From: Actinomycetes bacterium
GTDB lineage: Bacteria; Actinomycetota; Actinomycetes; Actinomycetales; Microbacteriaceae
DNA: 6,221 nucleotides
Direction of reading: 5' to 3'
NCBI GenBank assembly: GCA_023451265.1
Contig: JAEYAG010000060.1
Location: forward strand, 1-6,221
This document shows positions 1 through 4,755 of this stretch, piece after piece; the first letter of the stretch is position 1; the number at the start of each line of letters is the position of its first letter. The notes under the pieces were generated by a model. The model saw only the letters and a program-made list of their open reading frames with translations. It was not told the origin of the DNA and ran no database searches. The translations under genes and the position numbers were made by a program.

Positions 1-13
1 TAAACTGCTGGCT

Positions 14-631
14 ATGGCGGAGGGGGCCGCCGGGGGTGAGCGCGCCGGGGCCGAGGCCCGCGCCGCGAAAGCCAGCCCGGCCCTCCGCCGCGCCGGAGCG
101 CGGCGCCGCGCACGGCTGATCACCACGATCGTCGCCGCCGCAGCCCTCGCCCTCGCCGTCTGGGGCGGTGTCGAGGTGGCCACCACGGGCTCGCAGGTGC
201 TGCTGTGGAGCGCCCTGGCCGCCCTCGGCACGTGCATCGTGCTGCTGCAGCGGATGTCGGTGGTGCGCCGCCACAGCGAGGTGCGTGTTGCGGCGCCCGC
301 CACCGTCCGCGTCGCGGCCGACCTGCAGGACGTGTCCCTCGCCTCGGACCGTGTCGCGTGGACGCCCCGGGAGCTTCCCCGCCCGCTCACCGCGTCGGCA
401 GGATCGCGCGCCGCGAGCGTGCTCGACCAGGCCGAGGCGCGGGAGGCGCTGCGACGTGCCGCGCTCGAGGAGGCCATGCGTGCCCGCGCCGAGGCGCAGC
501 GACCGCCGTCGATCGTCGCCGCACGCGCCGCACGCCGCGACGACGAGTTCGCGGGCGGTCCCGCTGCCGGCGACCAGGCGATCGAGGACCACGTGCGGCG
601 TCTGCTGGAGCGGCGCGCCAGCGGACAGTGA
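14..631 (+). CDS. Hypothetical two-helix membrane protein (start may lie upstream of window)
   Basis: I do not recognise a named family. From the ATG at 14 the protein has 205 residues. An Ala/Arg/Gly-rich basic N-terminus (about 1-34) is followed by two hydrophobic segments, about 35-54 and 60-79, separated by a short polar turn. This suggests a helical hairpin with both tails on the same side, probably cytoplasmic by the positive-inside rule because Arg-rich stretches flank both helices (RRRAR before, RRH after). The C-terminal half is soluble, with a charged Ala/Glu/Arg helix at about 136-165 that could be a coiled coil, and ends in an Arg/Glu-rich segment. There is no clear Shine-Dalgarno before the ATG, and the frame stays open to the left edge (codons aaa ctg ctg gct), so the true start may lie outside. 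High G/C at third positions supports coding. No function is proposed. Confidence 0.75.
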   Translation: MAEGAAGGERAGAEARAAKASPALRRAGARRRARLITTIVAAAALALAVWGGVEVATTGSQVLLWSALAALGTCIVLLQRMSVVRRHSEVRVAAPATVRVAADLQDVSLASDRVAWTPRELPRPLTASAGSRAASVLDQAEAREALRRAALEEAMRARAEAQRPPSIVAARAARRDDEFAGGPAAGDQAIEDHVRRLLERRASGQ

Positions 632-658
632 CACCCGGCTGACGCGTCGCGCGCTCGG

Positions 659-672
659 CCCGCGAACGCGGG
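659..672 (+). terminator. Weak hairpin downstream of the membrane-protein gene
   Basis: Bases 659-663 (cccgc) pair with 668-672 (gcggg) around a four-base gaac loop, 28 bases after the TGA at 629-631. There is no T tract, so an intrinsic terminator is only possible. It also sits just beyond the 3' end of the minus-strand relic, so it could serve either direction. Confidence 0.25.
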
Positions 673-675
673 GCT

Positions 676-1001
676 TCAGCCGACGAGGACGCGCCCGCCG
701 GCGATGACCAGCTCAGGATCGCGTCGATCTGGCCGACCGGGTCGCGGTCGATCGTCGCGGGATCGAGCCCGCCGATGTGCTCAACGCCGGCGCGGGCGGC
801 CTCGCCCAACAACGCGAGCACGCCGGGGCGGCGCAGCACGCCGTCCTGCGGGAACGCGACGAGCTGCACCGTGAGGGCGCCGTCGTAGTCGGCGACGGCT
901 TCGCGCACGGCCTCGATGCCGCGCAGGCCCAGACCGAGGTCGACGGGGGCGTCGGCCCAGGGGCGGACGTTGCGAAGCAGGGGAGGGGTCGCAAAGGTCA
1001 C
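676..1001 (-). pseudogene. Decayed amidohydrolase (cytosine-deaminase-like), two internal deletions
   Basis: This is a relic of a metal-dependent amidohydrolase related to cytosine deaminase (CodA). Read on the minus strand, three parts of the family fold are joined. First is an N-terminal strand typical of amidohydrolases (LLRNVRPWADAPVDL, about 939-983). It runs directly into a middle segment (about 718-936) containing QLVAFPQDGV, which matches the VAFPQ signature of CodA that carries a substrate-contacting Gln, then IGGLDP. After a frame change near 714-717 comes a C-terminal tail, ELVIAGGRVLVG, ending at the TGA 676-678. Intact relatives have roughly 400 residues; about 108 codons remain. 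The HxH metal site, the later metal-binding His and the catalytic Asp regions are absent, so it cannot be an active enzyme. A plausible start is the GTG at 999-1001; the frame is open to another GTG at 1044-1046. The uninterrupted minus-strand frame runs on past the relic to 387, antisense to the membrane-protein gene, and that extension is not meaningful. Confidence 0.72.
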
Positions 1002-1060
1002 CACCCTCGTCTCGCTCCCTGCGGCACTGCCGGCCGTCCAGAGCACCGCATCGCGCGTGA

Positions 1061-1066
1061 TAACCT
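1061..1066 (+). promoter_or_regulatory. Candidate -10 box for tRNA-Ala
   Basis: TAACCT fits the actinobacterial TANNNT -10 pattern and lies in the only A/T-rich patch of this stretch (gataacctaactgag). It is 13 bases before the mature tRNA 5' end, which would allow a leader of a few bases. No convincing -35 (TTGACA-like) box is visible at the expected distance. Confidence 0.35.
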
Positions 1067-1079
1067 AACTGAGGTTCAC

Positions 1080-1152
1080 GGGCCTGTGGCGCAGTTGGTA
1101 GCGCGCCTCGTTCGCATCGAGGAGGTCAGGGGTTCGAATCCCCTCAGGTCCA
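1080..1152 (+). tRNA. tRNA-Ala (anticodon CGC)
   Basis: The full cloverleaf can be folded by hand. The acceptor stem is 1080-1086 with 1145-1151 (GGGCCTG/CAGGTCC) and contains G3-T70, the alanine identity pair. The D stem is 1089-1092 with 1101-1104. The anticodon stem is 1106-1110 with 1118-1122 around loop TTCGCAT, giving anticodon CGC at 1113-1115, which reads GCG. The variable loop is 1123-1127. The T stem is 1128-1132 with 1140-1144 around TTCGAAT. The discriminator base is A1152. The next bases are CCG, so the 3' CCA is not encoded and must be added after transcription. Length is 73 nt. Confidence 0.97.
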
Positions 1153-1157
1153 CCGAA

Positions 1158-1188
1158 GAAACCCCCCCCTGCTCGCGCGGGGGGTTTC
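1158..1188 (+). terminator. Intrinsic terminator after tRNA-Ala, possibly bidirectional
   Basis: A perfect 10-bp stem, gaaacccccc (1158-1167) with ggggggtttc (1179-1188), encloses an 11-base loop and begins five bases after the tRNA. The T run is built into the 3' arm (ggggggtttcgtgttt). On the minus strand the hairpin lies 40 bases beyond the ligase stop and is followed by tttctt, so it could also end ligase transcription before it reads antisense through the tRNA. Confidence 0.85.
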
Positions 1189-1228
1189 GTGTTTGAGGGG
1201 GCGGACGTCACACCGCTTTCCTTGAGCC

Positions 1229-2832
1229 TCAGGCGGCGCTCTCGCGGGCGCGGAGGTCCTTGCGCAGGATCTTGCCCGCGGAGGACTTCGGGATCGCGTC
1301 GATGAACTCCACCCGCCGCACCTTCTTGTGCGGGGCGACGTTCTCGGCGACGAACGCCATGACCTCCTCCTCGGTGAGCCCGGAATCGGGCGCCGGCACG
1401 ATGAAGGCCTTCGGGATCTCCTGCTTGTCGTCGTCGAGGACGCCGATGACCGCGGCATCCATCACCTTCGGGTGCCCCAGCAGCAGCGCCTCGAGCTCGG
1501 CGGGCGCGATCTGGTAGCCGTGGTACTTGATGAGCTCCTTGACGCGGTCGACGATGGAGAAGTAGCCGCCCTCGTGAGCGACGGCGACGTCGCCGGTGTG
1601 GAGGAAGCGGTCGGCATCGAGCGTCTCGGCGGTCGCCTCCGGCTTGTTCAGATACCCGAGCATGACGTTCGGCCCCTTGACCCACAGCTCACCCGGCCGG
1701 GTCTGGCCGTCGTCGCCGAACTCGGTGATCTCCTCACCGGTCTCGGTGTCCACCAGCTTGCAGACGATGTTGGGCAGCGTCACGCCGACCGAGCTGACCG
1801 GGATGTCGTCGCGCTGGTAGGGCATGGCGTGTGAGACCGGGCTGAGCTCGCTCATGCCGTAGCCCTGCATCATGCGCGCGCCGATGCGGCGTCCGGCGAG
1901 CTCCGCGGTCTCGCCGTCGAGCGGCGCGGCTCCGGAGAAGACGGTGTGCACCGTCGAGATGTCGAACTGGTCGACGATGGGGTGCTTGGCCAGGGCGACG
2001 GCGATCGGCGGCGCGATGTACAGGTACGTGCACCCGAACTTCTGGATGATCGTGAGGAACTCCACCAGGTCGAACCGGGGCATCGTGACGAGCGTCGCGC
2101 GTTGCTTCAGCGCCAGGTTCAGCAGCACCGTCATGCCGTAGATGTGGAAGAACGGCAGCACCGCGAGCACCCGGTCGGTGTTGCGCGGGTCGATGTTCAC
2201 GCGGCACTGCGCCACGTTCGCGACGAGGTTGCGGTGGCTGAGCATGACCCCTTTCGGGATGCCGGTGGTGCCCGACGAGTACGGGAGCACGGCGACATGG
2301 GTCGCGGGGTCGAAGCTCACCTCCGGGGCGGGCGCCCCTCGGTGAGAAGTTCGCGCAGGTTCGGGTGACCGCCTGTTTCTGAAGAGGGGGCGCCGTCGAG
2401 GACGATGAGCCGCTCAGCAGGTATGCCGACGGCCTCCGCCGCGGCCTGGGCCTGCGGCAGCAAGGGGCTGACCGTGACGAGCCAGGTGGCCCCGGCATCC
2501 GTCAGCTGCTTCTGGATCTCGCCGGGCGTGTACAGCGAGTTGATCGTCGTGACCGTCGCGCCCGCGCGGAGGATGCCGTGGAACACCGTCGCGAATGCGG
2601 GGACGTTCGGGCACAGCACCCCCAGCACCGTGTCGGTGGTCACGCCCCGGGCCGCCAGCGCCCCGGCGAACGCGTCGATCTGCGCCTTGAGGGCGCCGTA
2701 CGTCGTCTCGGCGCCCGTCGCGGGGTCGATCAGCGCGACGCGGGCGCTGTCCTCGGCGCTGAGATCGCCGAACAGATCGTCGTAGATGCTGAGCTCGGGA
2801 ATCTCGACATCGGGGAAGGGGCTGGTGAACAC
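1229..2832 (-). pseudogene. 4-coumarate-CoA-ligase-like acyl-CoA synthetase, split by a one-base frameshift
   Basis: This is an ANL-superfamily (AMP-binding) enzyme that adenylates a carboxylic acid with ATP and transfers it to CoA. The GTG start at 2832 has a good ribosome site. The first frame (171 codons) stops at TGA 2317-2319; the second frame carries the rest to the stop at 1229-1231. Adding one G to the GGGG run at 2335-2338 joins them into a protein of about 534 residues, normal for the family. In that numbering: ATP-binding SSGTTGIPKG at about 186-195, GYGMSE (usually YGxTE) at 324-329, HTGD at 412-415, hinge VDRVKELIKYHGYQ at 429-442, and the C-terminal PKSSAGK motif with the catalytic Lys at about 521. 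All core motifs are intact, so the break is recent or a sequencing error. As written, the N-terminal piece alone lacks the ATP site. The fragment from GTG 2318-2320 keeps all the ATP motifs but lacks about 170 N-terminal residues. The aryl or fatty acid substrate cannot be assigned. It lies 68 bases downstream of the dehydrogenase. Confidence 0.9.
2335..2338 (-). other. Frameshift site: homopolymer one base short
   Basis: On the coding strand the sequence reads acc gag ggg cgc ccg, giving TEGRPPRR then a stop. With five Gs it would read TEG-APAPEV-SFDPATH and continue in the downstream frame. The premature TGA (2317-2319) and the GTG at 2318-2320 overlap as GTGA, so reinitiation is formally possible. 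Only cggag lies directly against that GTG, with no spacer for a working Shine-Dalgarno. Confidence 0.88.
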
Positions 2833-2839
2833 GGGCGGT

Positions 2840-2844
2840 CTCCT
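2840..2844 (-). promoter_or_regulatory. Ribosome binding site of the acyl-CoA ligase
   Basis: AGGAG on the minus strand, within gaaggagac, lies seven bases before the GTG at 2830-2832. It fixes that GTG as the start even though a non-ATG codon is used, and gives the N-terminus (M)FTSPFPD. Confidence 0.85.
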
Positions 2845-2900
2845 TCGACGGCGGTGCGCGGACCTGGCGACGCTGCCGGGTGTCGGGCTCGCCCCGGGTC

Positions 2901-3974
2901 TCAGGCCGACGCGCCCGCCAGCTGCCCGGCGCTGAGACGCTCGGCCGCGCGCTCCTCGGCGGCGGCGAGCGGGGTGATGCCGCGCGCGGCGGCGGCAGCG
3001 AAGATGTCCCGCAGGGTGTCGCCGATGCCGGCGACACGGTCCATGATCTCGGCCCGCGTGCCGAGATGCTTCGCCTCGAGATCGAGGTAGACGACGCCGC
3101 CGGCGTTCACCACGAAGTCGGGCGCGTACAGGATGCCGCGGGCCGCGAGCCGATCGGCGCCGGACCGCTCCGCCAGCGGGTTGTTCGCCGGGCCGCAGAC
3201 CGCGCGGGCCGCCAGTGCGTCGATGACGTCGTCGTCGAGCACGCCGCCGATGCCGGCAGGCACGAACACGTCCGCCTCGACGAGGTGCTCGGTGCCCGGC
3301 TCGACCCAGCGGGCGCCGAGCTCGGCGGCGAGGTCGCGTTTGACCGGGTTGACGTCGGTGACGGTGAGTACAGCGCCTTCCGCCGACAGGCGCACGGCGA
3401 GTCGGCTGCCGACCTGGCCGAGTCCCGACACGGTGATGCGGCGGCCGGCGACGTCCGGCGAGCCGGTGGACTCGGCGAGGGTCGCGCGCAGCGACTCGTA
3501 CACGCCGAGGCTGGTGGGACCGGCCGGCTCGCCCGACCCGCCGACGGCATCGGGCAGGCCCACGACGTGCGCGGTGCGCTCGCTGACGACGAGCATGTCG
3601 TCCGTCGTCGAGCCGACGTCTTCGGCCGTGCGGTACGCGCCGTCGAACCGCTCGACGGCGTCGCCGAGGTCGAGGTAGGCCGCGCGTCGCCGTTCGGCGT
3701 CGAGGGTGGTGCCCGGCGGGAGGCAGATGACCGACTTGCCGCCCCCGGCATCCAGCCCCGCGGCGGCGTTCTTCAGGGTCATCGCGGCGGACAGGCGCAG
3801 GGCATCGCCGACGGCGTCGCTCCAGTGCGGGTACGTCCACATGCGCGCTCCGCCGAGGGCGGAGCCGAGCACCGAGGAGTGGAGGGCGACGGTGATGACC
3901 AGGCCGCTGCGCGGGCCCGTGATCACCTCCACGCGCTCGTGGGCGAAATCGGGCAGGGGCAGGGTGTGCGTCAT
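2901..3974 (-). CDS. Branched-chain amino acid (valine/leucine) dehydrogenase, Glu/Leu/Phe/Val family
   Basis: It catalyses reversible NAD-dependent oxidative deamination of a branched-chain amino acid (Val, Leu, Ile) to the 2-oxoacid and ammonium, in the cytoplasm. The 357 residues match the family length of about 350-365. The dimerisation and substrate domain shows LGGARMW at 40-46, MTLKNAAAGL with Lys68, and GGGKSVI with Lys80; these two lysines sit at the numbers known for bacterial leucine dehydrogenase. AEDVGST at 118-123 carries the family Asp119. The NAD-binding Rossmann fold begins with SGLGQVGS (183-190, GxGxxG). Later come CGPANNPL and the cofactor/substrate-contact segment YAPDFVVNAGGV. 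The ATG at 3972-3974 is preceded at five bases by agagg. The acyl-CoA ligase follows on the same strand after 68 bases with no strong terminator, so they may be co-transcribed in amino acid catabolism. Valine versus leucine preference cannot be settled here; valine dehydrogenase is the usual actinobacterial annotation. Confidence 0.92.
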   Translation of the reverse strand: MTHTLPLPDFAHERVEVITGPRSGLVITVALHSSVLGSALGGARMWTYPHWSDAVGDALRLSAAMTLKNAAAGLDAGGGKSVICLPPGTTLDAERRRAAYLDLGDAVERFDGAYRTAEDVGSTTDDMLVVSERTAHVVGLPDAVGGSGEPAGPTSLGVYESLRATLAESTGSPDVAGRRITVSGLGQVGSRLAVRLSAEGAVLTVTDVNPVKRDLAAELGARWVEPGTEHLVEADVFVPAGIGGVLDDDVIDALAARAVCGPANNPLAERSGADRLAARGILYAPDFVVNAGGVVYLDLEAKHLGTRAEIMDRVAGIGDTLRDIFAAAAARGITPLAAAEERAAERLSAGQLAGASA

Positions 3975-3979
3975 CGCAT

Positions 3980-3984
3980 CCTCT
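3980..3984 (-). promoter_or_regulatory. Ribosome binding site of the dehydrogenase
   Basis: AGAGG on the minus strand, in gaaagaggatgcgATG, lies five bases before the chosen ATG. Another ATG at 3977-3979 is out of frame. The frame stays open far upstream, but translation there loses homology and becomes Ala/Arg-rich, so this ATG is preferred. Confidence 0.75.
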
Positions 3985-4037
3985 TTCGGCTGGCCTTGTG
4001 GGCTGTGCTCTGCGGGTGCCGCGGCGTTGCGGCATCC

Positions 4038-4053
4038 GTCTGCCATTCTGCCA
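4038..4053 (-). promoter_or_regulatory. Candidate promoter/operator with a tandem TGGCAGA repeat upstream of the dehydrogenase
   Basis: The minus strand reads tggcagaatggcagac: TGGCAGA occurs twice, eight bases apart (4047-4053 and 4039-4045). CAGAAT (4045-4050), preceded by TGG, resembles an extended -10 element (TGN-TAtaaT). That would give a 5' leader of roughly 60-65 bases. No TTGACA-like -35 is present, and the tandem repeat could instead be a protein-binding site. Confidence 0.3.
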
Positions 4054-4121
4054 CTCGGTGGGGGTGGGGCGGGCCTGGGCGCGCAGCGTGCTGGGCGGAT
4101 GCTGGGCCCGCGCGGCGTGCT

Positions 4122-4187
4122 GAAAGCAGGCCGAATCGACGCGCGGGCGGCCGCAGCGCCGCCGATGGCGCGATTTCCCCTGCTTTC
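4122..4187. repeat. 66-bp symmetric imperfect palindrome in the divergent intergenic region
   Basis: All paired blocks share one dyad axis at 4154.5. GAAAGCAGG (4122-4130) pairs with CCTGCTTTC (4179-4187), AATCG (4134-4138) with CGATT (4171-4175), and GGCGGC (4146-4151) with GCCGCC (4158-4163), around a six-base loop. Twenty of the 33 facing positions are Watson-Crick pairs in these blocks, one more is isolated, and two are G-T. It occupies the middle of the otherwise gene-free 3975-4274 stretch. It lies upstream of the candidate start sites of both flanking genes, so it is unlikely to be in either mRNA leader. It could be a large operator, a dispersed palindromic repeat, or a structured small RNA. 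There is no T tract on either side. Confidence 0.6.
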
Positions 4188-4262
4188 GTGACGCAGAGCC
4201 GGCGAGACGACGCGGTCGGCGACGCCGCGCCGCGACGGGGCGGCGTGACGGATGCCGGGCGA

Positions 4263-4268
4263 TACGGT
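4263..4268 (+). promoter_or_regulatory. -10 box of a likely leaderless promoter for the YbaK-family gene
   Basis: TACGGT fits TANNNT and ends six bases before the A of the ATG at 4275, the spacing that places the transcription start on the start codon itself. No Shine-Dalgarno precedes the ATG (ggttgcagcATG), which agrees with leaderless translation, common in actinobacteria. No clear -35 box is seen. Confidence 0.55.
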
Positions 4269-4274
4269 TGCAGC

Positions 4275-4751
4275 ATGACCGAGAACCTGCCGCCCCGCAG
4301 CCGCCTGGTCCACGACGCGCTGCGCGCGGCGGGCATCGGCGGCGAGATCGTCGTGCTGCCGGATGCCGCGTCCACCGCGCCGCTGGCGGCGGCCGCCCTG
4401 GGCGTCGAGGTGGGGGCGATCGCCAACAGCCTCGTGTTCTTCTCCGACGGAGAGCCGCTGCTCGTCATGACCAGCGGCGCGCACCGGGTCGACACCGCCG
4501 CGCTCGCCGAGCGTCTGGGCCGCGGACGCATTCAGCGCGCCACCCCGGAGCAGGTGCGCGAGGCCACGGGGCAGGCGATCGGCGGCGTCGCGCCGACCGG
4601 CCACCCCTCGCCGCTCACCACCGTCGTCGACGAGGCGCTGGCGGCATATCCGGAGATCTGGGCGGCCGGCGGTACGCCGCACACCGTCTTCCCGCTGACC
4701 TTCGACGACCTCGTGCGCCTCACCGGCGGCACCGTCCTGAAGGTCGACTGA
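4275..4751 (+). CDS. YbaK/EbsC (ProX-like) aminoacyl-tRNA deacylase-family protein
   Basis: The family hydrolyses wrongly charged aminoacyl-tRNAs in trans (for example Cys-tRNAPro by YbaK) and is cytoplasmic. At 158 residues this protein has the single-domain length (E. coli YbaK has 159). Family features are the Ala-rich segment at about 31-44 (STAPLAAAALG), the IANSLVF strand at 49-55, LLVMTSGAHRVD at 62-73, TGQAIGGVAP at 98-107 (the GGxxP substrate-loop motif, compare GGISP in YbaK), and WAAGGTPHTVF at 129-139. By motif alignment, Asn51 (I-A-N-S-L) occupies the position of the catalytic Lys46 of E. coli YbaK (V-Y-K-T-L), so deacylase activity is not assured and the substrate is unknown. 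The gene is divergent from the dehydrogenase and convergent with the glucosidase gene, whose stop lies four bases beyond its own. The start is chosen from the ATG with the leaderless promoter spacing. Confidence 0.87.
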   Translation: MTENLPPRSRLVHDALRAAGIGGEIVVLPDAASTAPLAAAALGVEVGAIANSLVFFSDGEPLLVMTSGAHRVDTAALAERLGRGRIQRATPEQVREATGQAIGGVAPTGHPSPLTTVVDEALAAYPEIWAAGGTPHTVFPLTFDDLVRLTGGTVLKVD

Positions 4752-4755
4752 CCGG

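Noticed and set aside
387..675. C-terminal part of the minus-strand 219-codon frame beyond the amidohydrolase relic
   Set aside because: It is antisense to the membrane-protein gene, Arg-rich without family resemblance, and the relic's own tail ends in another frame at 676.
1158..1188. tRNA 3' region as a phage attachment site with a repeat
   Set aside because: No second copy of the tRNA 3' end, no integrase and no mobile genes are in the window; the structure is fully explained as a terminator.
777..1196. Plus-strand 139-codon frame running through the tRNA
   Set aside because: It translates the antisense of the relic and the tRNA itself; high-GC DNA gives such frames by chance.
2850..2900. 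Possible terminator between dehydrogenase and ligase
   Set aside because: Only short ccggg/cccgg and gggc/gccc pairings with poor loops and no T tract; not better than background in this composition.
2833..4035. Long minus-strand Arg/Pro-rich open frame upstream of the ligase N-terminus
   Set aside because: It is an off-frame shadow of the dehydrogenase. Only the last 172 codons, after the GTG at 2832 with its AGGAG, code for protein.
2880..4274. Long plus-strand open frame antisense to the dehydrogenase, reading into the YbaK-family gene
   Set aside because: Its first part is antisense to the well-supported dehydrogenase, is low-complexity Arg/Gly/Ala, and merges with the real gene only by sharing its frame; the true start is the ATG at 4275.
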